Position numbers and translations under genes: made by a program. Below are positions 25,263-38,200 of a stretch of DNA of 64,000 nt, piece by piece (the stretch's first letter is position 1; every line of letters begins with the position of its first letter). Source of the DNA: Siphonodentalium dalli (lineage: Eukaryota; Mollusca; Scaphopoda; Gadilida; Siphonodentaliidae). The stretch spans positions 57,703,899-57,767,898 of the forward strand of contig CP136067.1 of the NCBI GenBank assembly GCA_032622095.1, in the 5' to 3' direction. The notes beneath the pieces were generated by a model. The model was not told the origin of the DNA and did no database searches. It was given only the letters and a program-made list of their open reading frames with translations.

Positions 25263-26471
25263 TACATGTAATAATTGGATCGATTATTTACTATCATTCA
25301 ATTTTAAATCTCAGCATCTGCTACTAATGTTTTTAGTAATCACAAAAACCAAAAGAAAAAATATTGTAACTGTTTGTGTCTGCCACACCCCCCCCCCCCA
25401 ACACTATTATTTAGTTAGCTCGTTGAGGACAGGGAGGAAACTTGTACAGTAGATGTAGATCAATAAAGTGGGATGGCGCCTGTTACAGTAATTTAATGCT
25501 TGTTTACTAGTTCAGTAACTACTGGTACATATGCAACAAAAAGGTCACAGTATCAATGCAGTGATCAATGCAGATGGTAAATTGTCCAATTTAAAGGGAT
25601 AAGCCAGGTTTGAATGTCAAAACTGTTATCATTTGTCAATATAATGCTCAATTGAAATATATTGGTATGTTAAATGGAAATGTGTCTGTGTCATTAAACA
25701 GACATAGATCTCGTTCAAATCCCAAAACTACTCTACTAGTACCAGTATGTATATCAGTACATAATTTGGTAAGAGTTATCTACTATCTCAAAACATACAT
25801 GTACCTCTGCAGAAGATTTCCAAACAAATTTATCTATACAATGCTCAAAATATGTCGCAGGCGGTCACTGAAAAATTGCACATGTAGACCATGGGAAGAA
25901 AATCAAGAGCTGTTTTCACTCTGAAATGTTTATGGTATTATATCATATTGATCAGGCCAAACTAAAAAGATACATCGCCCGACCCTAAAAATAACCGCCG
26001 ACCCTGAACTTTTTATAGATATTTTGAGAAAAAGCCGAAAAATTTTAGAATTTTTTTTTTTACTGTTTTTACCACCAATGCGCATACACATGTGATGGTC
26101 ATTAGTGTGCAAAACACACATGGTTTCTAACACATCCTTGTGTAAAGTTACCTTGAAGTGACAGCTGTACCTCAAAAGTTCAAACTCCAGGTGTGTGATT
26201 GTGGATTGATGGGCATGACTTTTGTGATTTTAATTTCCTGAGAGTGGATATGACTGTTTACTGGGCCAATGATAATTCTGGATGGTGCAAAATAATAGAT
26301 TTTCAAAAATTTATATCTAATAACTCGGAGCTTTGACAGGTGGGTTCTTCGACTCGAATCCAAATAAATAGTACTTGTAATTGAGGGTCGCTTAATCAGA
26401 TTATACATCTTTAATCATAAAGCAAGGTTGATCTTTATTCAATCAGTCTTAACACTTTACCCAACAGAAGG
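25263..26471. other. No gene seen
   Basis: AT-rich spacer with a C homopolymer near 25387. A 104-codon frame at 25610-25924 has no domain and no support. Confidence 0.5.
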
Positions 26472-26702
26472 GCCCTGTGCCAATGCATTCTCTTATATAT
26501 GCGAGTCGACCATAGGTCGCCTCGCATATATAAGAGAATGCATTGGCTTAACACATTAAAAATTATAAAATTGTTAAAGAATGCAAGAAAAAATGGTAAA
26601 AAGTGTTAAAAAAAGATTTTTTTTAGGCCAATGCATTCTCTTATATATGCGAGGCGACCTATGGTCGACTCGCATATATAAGAGAATGCATTGGCACAGG
26701 GC
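26472..26702. repeat. Nested palindrome (palindromes as arms of a palindrome)
   Basis: Two copies of a 69-bp unit, at 26479-26547 and 26627-26695, are each themselves palindromic (gccaatgcattctcttatat ... gcattggc around ccatagg/cctatgg). They face each other in inverse orientation, and the outer borders gccctgtgcc and ggcacagggc also pair. Between them lies a 79-bp AT-rich spacer. A decayed relative is at 14467-14552. Confidence 0.9.
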
Positions 26703-29466
26703 ATAACTGTAACTATCACAATGTGGTCAAGGAGCCGGTTCCAATGATATCCATATTTGTATGGTTCTATTGAGACAGACCGAAGATATTTTAGGCTGTT
26801 GAAGCTTTATTTGGCCGGTTTTGTTGGGTAAAGGGTTAATGTATATTTCCACTGTGTTGTTCAAGTAATACTTTCCCCACGAGTTGGCATTTTATGTCAC
26901 TTCGGTCGAGGTAGTTCAATATTTCTGCAGCTGGATAAAAAATATCCAAAAAAAATAACATAAAAAAGATTCCCCTACCTACCTTTTTACACATACAATC
27001 TTCTTTTTTTTTGGCCTCATTAAAACGAATAGAAAGTCATGAATGAAGTTTCTAAATAGATTATGTTAAGATAATCCAATATACCTTTTCCAGACAGTCA
27101 CATGTTATTCCATATCTGATTCCGGAAATTCAATGAATACAAATGACGCTGTACATATACATGTACATGTATTTGCTCTGGGTATGTTTGGTTCAAAGGT
27201 CTATTATTTATTACTTTAATGTGTCTTTCTGGGACATATAATGCTCATAGAAAGGTAGTGTAGCATAGGTATTTATCAACCTATTTCGATACCAGGAAAA
27301 TTTTAAGAGCGAATATCATTTGTATTTTGGAGGGCAAACCACTACATGTATGTGAATTTAAGTTATTGATTACTACCAGTAGAATACCGGTATCACAAAT
27401 GGAAATTTTTTCTAGATATTGATAAATTTTATAGAAATGTATGCTTAGTAATCCTGTCATTTATCAAATTTTAGCTGTTAATGTACCGGTACATGTATAT
27501 ATGTATTTGTAACTAATCCTCAATTTGGTATACATGTAGATAGCCTGCAGTTTATACAGGTAATGTACATATACATGTACGGTAGGATACCAGCATCCCC
27601 TCTCCCAGTGAAGCAATTTAACAATGAAACAAACTTGGCAAAATTGATTTTACTAGTATGGAAGAAACACTGCTACTAGTAGAATAACTATGGTATAAAG
27701 TAAAATAATTAAACAAAATAATAATTTTGTGATATCGGATATCCTTTCACATTATCATACTCTCAGTGTCCAAATAAGCATACAGTGTGGAATAAGAGTA
27801 CAGGGTGGATAATTCTCCTAAAGCCAATAAGAGTGCAAGGCAGATTGACAGTACATGGTGGCAAATTCCGAATCGATTAAATTTGATGCGATTTGGAATC
27901 GTTTGTCTGATACGATTGAATTTGAAATCGGCTGTTCTGATTCGAATTTTATCGAATCTGTTCTCTCAGGCACAATGACTGCATTCCCATGGTTTCTATA
28001 GACTAAAGCTAGAGTGCTAAGATACTTTGCGATACTAGCGAATGCATGTACATTGTACAGACAGGTACACTGTGGTGATTGTTTAGGAGAGTGATTCGTG
28101 GTGACCCATTCAACACCGAAATCTTGGGAGGTGAAGATTATAGTGATAGTTACTACATGTAGTACATGTATACCGGTATGTTGTAAACAACTTGGTGGCA
28201 TTTCTAACCAAAGTTCAAATAGTGGGGGGGGGGGGTCTCCTCTGTTTTGAGTGTTTTGCTTATCGAATACTCTAAATACATACCTGTTTGTTTACATACT
28301 AGTAACATGGCTTTGTTTAGATATTAAACACATGCTGCAATTTACGCGATTTTCATGATTAGTGTAACAACAAAGTTTGTCTATAATAATTAATATAATA
28401 TTATTTCTGTTTATGGCGGTTTTAAGGGATGTGACTATTTTAACAGCAATACCCACCGCCAACGCTTATCATATCTTTAACAAGATCCTCATGGGCGTAG
28501 GCCTACTATTTTCTTCAAATTTTGGTGTGATGACCCACTAATAGACCGTGCTATCATAACCGAAATGTATATATACTGTAACTCCACCAAATAACAAATC
28601 CCCTTATGTAATACTCAGCCTTAATTCAGTCTCACTTTTGATTATTTTTTACTTGCCAGTGCTACCTTTACCATTAAAGATATGCAGCCAGTTGAAAAAA
28701 ATCATAAACTTTGATAAAGAGGCCAACTGGAGTCTGACTATTACCTAAGCTCTCCCAATGCATGGATCCAAAATCACCACTTATTGCAAATAAAAACAGC
28801 TTCGACATCGATGAGTTGCAAAATAGCTATGCATCTCACTGACTGATCCACCTGAATCGCCTACATGTGTATTTAAAAAAGGACAAGTGAGTAGGGGACC
28901 TATATACATTTAAAATATAACACGATATAACGAAAATAGAACAGTTTAAGTTGAGGTGATCGAGTCTCAATCACAGACCTGAAGTTATCCAAATTGACAG
29001 AAACACAATCACGATCTTCATTAGGGAACACCGAACAAAAACATAAGTTTTTATCAACTAAACAGAAATCCTTCTTAAATCCATCAGCTTTCCATGCACC
29101 GCTATGCAGATAAGTCAGTCATTAATCGAAACGATGCACTAAATACAAACTTCTTTGGAGTAGTACAAATCAAATTGGAACACAATAACAAACCGCTTTG
29201 ATGTTCCGCCGCTGATTCGTCAAGGGAAGCCAGCAGGTGTGCGCTTGAAGATTGGGCTGATTTATGTGGGTCGCTTGGCCAGCATGATGGTGTCGAAAAT
29301 GGCCGTATGAAAGAGATAGCGAATACCCATCAGTTCTTGTTTGAATACCGAAATATCTCATGATTGTCTGGAAAGAAATATCGAATTTTCACCAGCGGCT
29401 GCAAGCCAGGAAATTGAGTTTGTAAACAAAACACTTGTATCACCATGCTGGAGAAAACTCATAATG
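26703..29466. other. No gene seen; AATCG-rich patch
   Basis: Mostly AT-rich spacer. 27185-27335 is a copy of the dispersed repeat at 11470. 27866-27965 holds several gaatcg/cgattc words like the subterminal region of the hAT element at 17847, so it may be a decayed terminus. A G run lies at 28222-28234. Confidence 0.5.
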
Positions 29467-30483
29467 TTTAAGAGCCATTCTCAGATAACAGGGACCAATA
29501 CGGATTTTACCTGTCGCACACCACTTTCAACATAAAAACTACAATTTTCGTGTTCAAAAATGTTCCTCTCCGGTTGAAACGAACCAGTTGTGATTTATTT
29601 TAAACAATGTGGATACAACGCCATGATAATTTTGACACCCTGTAGCGATATATACCGCATATCCAACCAAAAGAGCCTGTCGCAAGCTCGGTTGGAATAA
29701 TTTATTTAATCCTACAACTCATAAAAATGGCTACATTGGACTTGTATTGGGGTTGTCGACGTATCTGTAGTCGTGACAATGTTAGAACGTAGTTGGTGGT
29801 ATAAATTTAGCAGGAACGGTATATTTTACACCACGATATGTTGTTGTCGCAAATCGTCGCGACAGATACGTTACCAAGTCAAAAGTTGCGCCTTGTCAAT
29901 AAGTAAAATGTGTATCAGGTTTGCAAGTTGTGTCCATACATCCGCCCCATGGATGTCTTTGAGTATGTAATATCGAAAACTTGCTCGACAATTTGTGCAA
30001 GAAATGCTAGCGATACATAGCCTCGGCCCACGGAGTGGTACGTTACTTTTCGACAGATACGTTACCAACATTTAGTGCCATATCTCAATAAACGTCTTAA
30101 ACCTTGCCGATTGGTATTTTCTATCATATAACAGGTTCGACTGGGATCATTTAACAATATAGTTTGGAAGCTTTTAGTATTCACCAATAGCCACAGCTGC
30201 TAAAAACGTTTCGATTCGACAGATACGTTACCGCGACAGATACGTTACCGATTATGCAATCGTGTTCGTAAGCCGAAGAAAACATCAATATGACTGTTAG
30301 GATTGTTTTAATTGACACAGTTAAATGTTCTATTGTTATTATTATAGGTCCTTAGGGTATATAATGCCACAGAAATATACAATTAGGCCTACGTGGTCTT
30401 TAAAAATTGCGTAGGCCCTGAGAGGGGGGGGGGGGCGGGGTGGGGTCGGACAAAAATTTGCAGACACTTGTTCGTATGCCCAA

Positions 30484-31199
30484 TAGAGTTAGTGGAGTAG
30501 ATTACGTCAAATTTTCAAGGCAATTGTTCAAATTGTGACTAAAGCATGAAACTTTGCACACATGTATATATTCACATACTTAATTATATTAGATATGGGG
30601 CCACGCTGAAATTTCACTTTAACCCCCCTTTTAATGGGTTTTCCTTATTTAAAGAGCGTTTCGTGATTATATAATTTATTAAATGTCGCAATTAATCTTA
30701 CCATGAAATATGCGATTTAAAATTAGGCATATTCAGTAAGTATGACTCTGACAGATATAATGCCACATTTTTAGGCTAAAATTGGAACTCCCCGTCCAAG
30801 ATGGCCATCAAAATGGCAGCTGAAAGAGTAAATTTGACGTTTTTTCACTAAATATCTTCTAGATCAGGTTTTGCTTTATGGAACTGGTTCGGAAATGTGA
30901 CTTTATTTGGTATTGTGTGTGTTAAGTTATCATTAGAGCAATGAAATATACCATTCGTGTGATCCTAGTCCCTACCAATCCCCCAATAATTCGATTATAG
31001 AGAACTCGGTATGAAATTTCACGAAAAATCACCGTTAGGATTCTAGTCATATTTTAACAAGAAATTGACAGAACTGTGCGAACTAAGCGAGGCATACAAT
31101 TACTTATGAATATTTGCACTCAATGGAACAAAAATTGTCACTTTGTCTGAAAATGGCAGCCAAAACCTGGAAAATGGTAAATATTTCCCCATCATGCCA
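30484..31199 (+). repeat. Left arm of a large inverted repeat
   Basis: About 715 bp that recur in inverse orientation at 33631-34315 with small indels. Matching landmarks are agtggagtagatta, gccacgctgaaatttcac, aaagagcgtttcgtg, gaactccccgt.caaga, ggttcggaaatgtgac and aaatggtaaatatt. A weaker outer pair (gccattctcag.taac.ggga) lies at 29467-29497 and 35200-35231. The structure may be a long-TIR transposon of nearly 5.8 kb. No transposase is seen. Confidence 0.8.
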
Positions 31200-31639
31200 T
31201 GTAATCGCTTACAAGTTGTGATTGGCGAATACAATTGGCTATGCTGTCTTATGTTAACATTTCTGATGCACATTGGTTAAGTGTTACGAATGTAACCACT
31301 GAAATTACGAGAATTATTGGATTTGTTATCACAAGTTTGACACAAATCAATATCGGCAAAAAATTACTATTCTGGTTTGGACATTTATTCAAGTAAATGG
31401 AACTATCTTTGGTATAAAAGATGTTTATTGTTCTTGATATGTCTTAATAAATGCGTCACACTAATGTGTTTTTATACAAAATTACTCAAGATGGCTTCCA
31501 AAATGGCAACCACATTTGATAAAAAAAAGAGTATTTTTTACATATATCCAGAGCAGTATTCTCTGTTCCAAAGAGTTAGCAAAAAAATTGTAACACTTAG
31601 TGATTAACCATGTTTCTTAATCTACTGACTACTACATGT

Positions 31640-33170
31640 TTCATTCTCGTTGTCCCTGTACCTTCTGGGGCATGACAAATTCATTTTAAATGATGCACTG
31701 TATAGGTATACAAGGGGTGACTGTATGGTCATGTGTGAGGTGAATAGCTATACAAGGATTATTTGTATGGTTATTGAAGTGGTTTATGTGTATACTGATA
31801 GTAGCAGTATGTTCATCTGTGTGTTGTTTGTGTATATCTAGAGTGACTGTATGGTTATGTGTGGGATATACATGGGATATACATGAGTGACTATTGTCAA
31901 GGAAGGGTGTATATTTATACATATGATGGCTGTATGATCACGTGTGGGACTGTAGGTGTATGAATAAATAAATAGGCAGTGATTTTATATATGCTTATGT
32001 GCAATGTGTATAGGTGTACATGGAATGACAGTACGGTAATGTTTGTTGAAGTGTATATGCATACCTGGAGTATACATGGAGTGTCCTTGTGGTCATGGTT
32101 GTATATGTGCTGTATAATCATCTCTGCCGTGGCTGTATTATCATTGGTGGATGTATATGTATACAGAGAATAGCTGTATGCTCATGAATGGGGTGATTGA
32201 GTATACATCGAGTGGCTGAATTGTCATGGGCGATGTATATATGTAAATCTGGAGTTTACGAATGGTCGTGCGTGATATTGGTATATTCATTGGTGAGCTG
32301 TATATGTATACATGGATTGACCTTATGGTCATGAGTGGGGTGTATATGTATATCTTGAGTGGGTATATGGTCATGGGTGCGAAGAAAATGTATACATGAG
32401 TGACTGTATGTCCAATGGTGAGGTACTATGCGCGGTATTGCTATATCTAGAAGGTATGTAGGGTCAATGGTGAGGTGTCGATGTATACCTGGAGTGATTC
32501 TATGATAGGCATTGGTGGGGTGTGTATGTGTACATTGTATATATTTATTGGCTATATGGGTGTGGTCAATATGTACACAGGGAGTGATCGTATGGCCAAT
32601 GGTGAGGTGAAGTTGGTAAACAAGGAGTGATTGTATGACCACAAATGTTGTGTATGGGTATGCTACGAGTGCTGAATTGTCTTGAGTGGGGAGTATATTC
32701 AAGTCTGGAGTGTGTGAATGGCCATGTGTGCGGGGCATTTGTATATATACAAGGGCTGTATGACCATTGGCGATGTGTATGCATACCGGGAGTTACTCTA
32801 TGGTTATGGTTGCAGTGTATATGTATATCTTGAGTGGATATATGGCCATAAATGTGGCAAATATATATACAGGGAGTTATTGTATAGCCAATGATGAGGC
32901 GAATATGTATACAAGTGATTTTATGATCACGATTGAACGACTGTATAGTCATGAGTGAAGTGTAGGAGTATATCTGGTGTACCTGAATGGTTGACTCATG
33001 GCTGTATAGTCATGTGTGTGGTTTACGGGTAAACCCAAGTGGCCTTGTATGGTCGTGGGTGAGGTGTGTGTGTGTATAAAGCGAGTGGCTGCATGGTCAT
33101 GTGTGTGGTGTTTATGTATATATAACATGATTGTATGGTCAGGGGAGAGTAGTGCAGTTGGACCTTTGGT
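31640..33170. repeat. Degenerate minisatellite, about 60-bp unit, between the arms
   Basis: Strongly strand-asymmetric DNA. The plus strand repeats variants of gtatatgtatac followed by gagtgactgtatggtcatg and gggtgaggtg. The minus strand therefore yields long His/Thr/Ile-rich frames, which shift frame from unit to unit. Confidence 0.8.
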
Positions 33171-33630
33171 GGCTATCACTTTCCATAATAATAAGCATAT
33201 GTTAATCGATTGGGATGTAATTTCAGAGAGTTCTTCATCTTGGTGGCCTTTTATATGCACAATGGAGGAATCTGTTTCCTGACATTAGTAAATCAATCTT
33301 GATGCCAAGGACTGAGAATTTGATGTTATTAAGCAGTTTTTTACTCATCTCTTTGTTTGACTTTCTAAAAAGTCATCTGGTCCACCCGCCAGTGTTTTAA
33401 GTTGGCTATTTCTCTGTCATTCTAGAGTAATAGGTATTGAGACACCTATCCTGATAGACGTGTTACCTGGTCTTACGTGTTACGTGTTTCCCGATTTCGA
33501 GAGAAAATTTCAATATTTTGGTAATGTAATAGTAATACTTATCCAAGATGCATCATAAATGTTAGTATTCAATGTATATATGACAGAACAGCCTATTTTA
33601 TTCATCATCCACAACATTCAAGCGATTGCG

Positions 33631-34315
33631 TGGCACGACGGGACAATATTTACCATTTTCCATATTTTAGCCGTCATTTGACAGCCATTGTTAGCCAAAG
33701 TGACAATTTTGGTTCCATTGAGTTGAAATTTTCATAAGTAATGGTAAGCCTCACTTATTTTGCACAGTTCTGCTCATTTCTTGTTGAAATATGACTAGAA
33801 TCCCAATGGCGATTTTTGGTGAAATTTCATACCGCGTTCTGTAAAATCAAATTATTGAGGGATCGGAAGGGGCTGGGATCCAACGAATGTCATATTTCAT
33901 TGCTCCAGTGACCAATTAACATGAACAATACAAAATAAAGTCACATTTCCGAACCAGTTCAATTCAGAAGAAACTGGTCTGAAAGATATCAGTGAAAAAA
34001 CGTCAAATGTTCCACTTACGGCTGCCATTTTGACAGTCATCTTGAACGGGGAGTTCCAATTTCGCCCTAAAAATGTGCCAATGTATCGTGCTGAGTCATT
34101 CTTACTGTATATGCCCAATTTCAAGCGCAGATTCCATGGTAAGATTAATTGTGACATTTATTAAATTATATAACCACGAAACGCTCTTTAAATTTAAAAG
34201 AGGGGTTAAAGTGAAATTTCAGCGTGGCTCCATATCTAATATCAATTGGTATGTCAAATTTTCATGCTTTAGTCACGAAGTGAACAATTCTTTTACTAAT
34301 CTACTCCATTAGGTG
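33631..34315 (-). repeat. Right arm of the large inverted repeat
   Basis: Inverse counterpart of 30484-31199. The two arms enclose 2.4 kb including the minisatellite. Confidence 0.8.
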
Positions 34316-35234
34316 GGTGTCCCGCGGACGGACCTTTTTAAATACCGGTATTTAGAAATATTTATTATGTTGTTCAATACAGGCCTATAACTATTTGGAT
34401 ACCTACTATTAAGTCGATAATCAGAGTTTTTACAAACTATTCAATATTCAATATATCAGTGAAGATTTAAATATAGAGTGCATGCATGTATATAATATAT
34501 TGATCTATCTGTTTGCTTTTGCATCTAATACAAGCTATTTTGTTACAAATATGTACCAAAGTAAGCAAACATACTGTGGCATATTCATGTAGTACAATGC
34601 CAGTTTTGAAACTGAGAAAATATAATTTTCTGTTATATATAGCGACAGATACGTTACCTAAAACTTGGCCGATTACCAACGCATATCTTGGGAAAAAATA
34701 AAGCTATTTCAGATAATTTTGTTTCCTTGTAAACCCCAGTGTGTGGAATCACATGTACATTGAAACATTTGTCCACGACGCTCATAATAATGTATGACAC
34801 ACGAACTGTGTGTTATGTTTTCCTGAAATGGTTGAAAATAAGTCACGATTCGCGTAGAATTCGTGTATATATGGTCCATAAATAAAAAGTATTCCATACC
34901 AGATATGATTTTTCAGTCAATATATGCAACTTGTGGACTGATATGAGCATTACATCTTATTGTGCATAGCAGAAATCCTCTTAGATAGAAAAACCGATGT
35001 TATCTAGAATGATGCTGTGGTAACGTATCTGTCGCACACTGAAAATGCGGGTACCATCTTCATGGAGTCATATTTTATAGGAATATATCATCGATATGTT
35101 AACCACTTCTGTTAAATGTACAATGGATACCCAACTTCACAAATAAATAATGTTGACAACTGTTTACGAAAATTAATATTTCGATTTTTTGTTGTTGCTT
35201 TGGTCCCGGTTACCTGAGAATGGCCCTTTAAAAA

Positions 35235-35897
35235 CAAAATCGTCATTTCGTGATGGCGAGTTATTTGCAAATATCAAAATAGAAGAATGATGACAGATAA
35301 CAGAAGCCGAACAGTGCGCAGACTTATATATTGGTTGGCAGTTTTAACGCATTTCTATTCCCAATCTTAACATGATGCAAAAACAATTATATTATAGTTT
35401 TATCATATGACTCAATCATTATTTACGTTGGAAAGTATGTCATAAATCAATTTCATATCAATTACTAGTTCATATCACCTTCCGATAATTTGATTGGTTT
35501 GTTGACAAAAAGTGTGTTCTGATTGGCTGAATGGCAGCCGGGGTCGAGCCGCATCTCTAACTAAATGCAGGTCAAATTCGTGCGCGTCAATCAACGCGAT
35601 GCCGAAATTCTCGCAATTATAATCTTGAAATATATAGTTTTGGACATTGTTATACGATAAATAGAATATGTAATTCGTATTTATCTAATAAACATACGAT
35701 ATAATGTCACAAACTGAGAACAGAATAGCGCACTATATCTTCGCGTGCATATTATTTCTGCTAGTTCACCAGGTGTAATTGGGCTTCCGGTGCAATGAAG
35801 TGACGTCACATTAACCTTTTGCTGCCGATGTCATATAGCTATTTAGTGATTTGTGTGCGTTTTGGACATCATAATCAATTTATAGGTGACATATGAT
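35235..35897. other. No gene seen
   Basis: AT-rich spacer. gataaatagaatatgtaatt at about 35658 is a solo copy of the end of the foldback element that follows. Confidence 0.5.
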
Positions 35898-36058
35898 AAA
35901 TAGAATATGTAATTCGTGTTTCTCTCATATGATATTTATGAAACTCGTCACGAATTTTCAGTTTTCTCTCGCCGGAGGCTCGTGAAAACTGAAAATTCTT
36001 AGACTCGTTTCATAAATATCATATGAGAGAAACACTCATTTCATATCCTCTATTTATC
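35898..36058. mobile_element. Foldback element
   Basis: gataaatagaatatgtaatt at the left is mirrored near 36040-36058. The inner arms ctctcatatgatatttatga and aaaactgaaaattc pair strongly around gccggaggc. The total is about 160 bp. Confidence 0.75.
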
Positions 36059-37448
36059 AGATGACTTGCACCGAATTAATAACTGTAATACACGGCATAT
36101 TTTTCAATTGTATTGCCAGACAGATTTCTTATGATCTTATCTATTATGTAATGTCAGTGATAAAGACTACGGTACCTGGACATTTTAGAAATACCATGAT
36201 CCCACACCAACCTTGGGACCACTGGGTTATATGAAGAACCAAACTTGGCGGATTGTATAGAGTTTAGATTACATGAATAACCAGATCTTTAGTTTCCGAT
36301 TAGGTTCATGTCGTCTGGTTCCAAAATACAACATATGGACTTTGCTTCATAATTTGATTCCAAATAGAACCAAGTAAATTGTGGGACCATTCGACTGGGT
36401 TCTAGGTGGAACCAACTTTGGACTATTTTTTTCTAAAAGTGCACGATGGGGTCCTTGGAATTTTACCTGTATCTTAAATCGCGATGCTGGTGCTTCTAGC
36501 TGTGCCGATGACATCGGCCTTGATATATGTTGTATATATATATCCCACATTCTACCGAGGAGAGACTCGGTACCGATATTTCACTGATTTTGGAGACGTT
36601 AGTTCGATGACTGTTTGGAGGCCTATATATCTTAACAATGAAACACAATTTTCGACGCTACGTCTGATGTTATAGACCTTGAAATTGCAAATGCTCGTAC
36701 AATATAATGTCTACCCATTGTGTTCTTTGCCAACATATAAACACTGCTATATATATTTATAAAATTAAGTGCTAGCTAATAAAGAGCGTTTGCTCTTATT
36801 GTGCCCCGTTTTTAAATATGAAATTTATAGTACATGTACCGGTATAAATAAATGAATCCACTTATGATCACACACTGGCTTCATGGATCACTCCTACAGT
36901 AATATCCCGAATCGACACAGCAGTGTGGTCGCAGCAGCTAAAGCTGCATTTGGGAATCAAAAGCTTCAGGAACAACATAGGCCTATATCAAAAATCCGCT
37001 GTGAAGAAACTTTGTTATCCAAGATGGCGTCCAACTTGGTTGTCTATATAATATATAATAACTGCATAATAGTTTTGTATAGCATAAAATCCACCGAAGT
37101 GCTCAAAAACACTTGACAGGTTGAACATAAAATACAATTGCAGACATAATATATACGAACAACAATAAATTAGAAACACTATATTATGCACCTCATAATA
37201 CAGAGTAAACATATTTAGAATAACAGAACATTATTTTTAAAATCATAATTAATTTAGTAGTGATAACAGGCTATGCTAAAAATAATAATAACTGCGAAAG
37301 GGTAAAAAATGGAGGACGGAAAGCAATAAAATACTAATATAAATTGCAATAACAGGTGGAAATTATATATTTTTTAAATCAATGATGCTAAGATATTAAA
37401 GCCGCTAAAATGCGCAGTGTAAAGTATTTAATACTGAGCAGCATGATG
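36059..37448. other. No gene seen
   Basis: AT-rich spacer. Short frames near 36381-36675 have no recognisable domain. Confidence 0.5.
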
Positions 37449-38192
37449 CTAAAATGTTCCAATACGTCCATCGTGGCAGCCGTTCATTCGGAGATTCCGG
37501 TCCAGAGCGTTCCATGTGTTTGGCGCAACAATGCTAAACGCACGACGATTGGCTAGTGCTGATCGACTGTCTAGTGTTGTTGACGAGTCTGACTTCATTT
37601 TGTGATCGGAGTTGTCGTCTCGAAGTATATACTGGAACGATCTCTTGCAGGTAAGCTTCAGCCGCTTTATGTGCACAGCAGTGAGTGATACACATTATTT
37701 TGAAGTCAATCCGGTGTTTGCGGGCAGCCAATGGAGTTGTTTAAGAACGGGCATGGTGTGGTCTCGGTATCCGGCCCCGACACAATACGTGCAGCTGGAT
37801 ACTGTACGACCCACAGCTTCTTGAATGATTTCCCTGTGAGGCCCACATATAGCGAATTAATGTAGTCGACATGAGAGGTCACAACTGAATGGACACGTTT
37901 TATGAGTGCCGATTTTGTAAGAAAAGGTCGAATACATCGGACGTTACGTATCTGCACGAACGACGTCTGACACGCCTTTGTGATCTGTTTATCAAGCTTC
38001 AGTTCAGAGACCACGATAAGGCCGATATTTATGGCACTACCACTCAGTCGTATCTGGAAATCACAAATCAATAATGCGTCCAGTTGAGGTACACATGGCG
38101 CATCATGTTGTCGGAAAAGAACTCTCAGTCTTTGAATCATTTTGAGCCAAAATTGCCTCATCCAATGACGTACATCGTGCACACAAGATTCC
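37449..38192 (-). pseudogene. Degenerate non-LTR retrotransposon reverse transcriptase fragment (CR1/L2-like)
   Basis: On the minus strand, from about 38190 down, the frame shows a reverse-transcriptase C-terminal pattern: HDVRHWMRQFWLKM, SELKLDKQITKACQTSFVQI, then HSVVTSHVDYINSLYVGL and PAARIVSG. Two further frames complete the C-terminus (RIDFKIMCITHCCAHKAAEA near 37710-37650, then RRAFSIVAPNTWNALDRNLR to about 37470). At least two frameshifts therefore break it. The catalytic palm is missing. The upstream side is cut at 38193-38200 by a hAT insertion. The element resembles L2/CR1 clades by the order of these blocks, and the exact clade is uncertain. Confidence 0.8.
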
Positions 38193-38200
38193 ATTTGCGA

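Larger units (their letters stand above)
29859..35034. repeat. Scattered 16-bp word CGACAGATACGTTACC (five exact copies)
   Basis: Exact copies lie at 29860-29875, 30051-30066, 30217-30232, 30234-30249 and 34643-34658 on the plus strand, with an inverse copy at 35019-35034. Two are adjacent (30217 and 30234). A weaker form, ggtacgttactttt, lies at 30037. I did not notice the word elsewhere in the window, so it belongs to the structure around the large inverted repeat. Confidence 0.8.

Noticed and set aside
25610-25924. 104-codon plus-strand frame
   Set aside because: No domain, no splice sites or conservation signal, and AT-rich surroundings where such frames are common.
31686-33260. Long His/Thr/Ile-rich minus-strand frames that look like a repeat protein
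   Set aside because: They follow a degenerate 60-bp tandem DNA repeat, change frame from unit to unit, and both strands are open at the same places.
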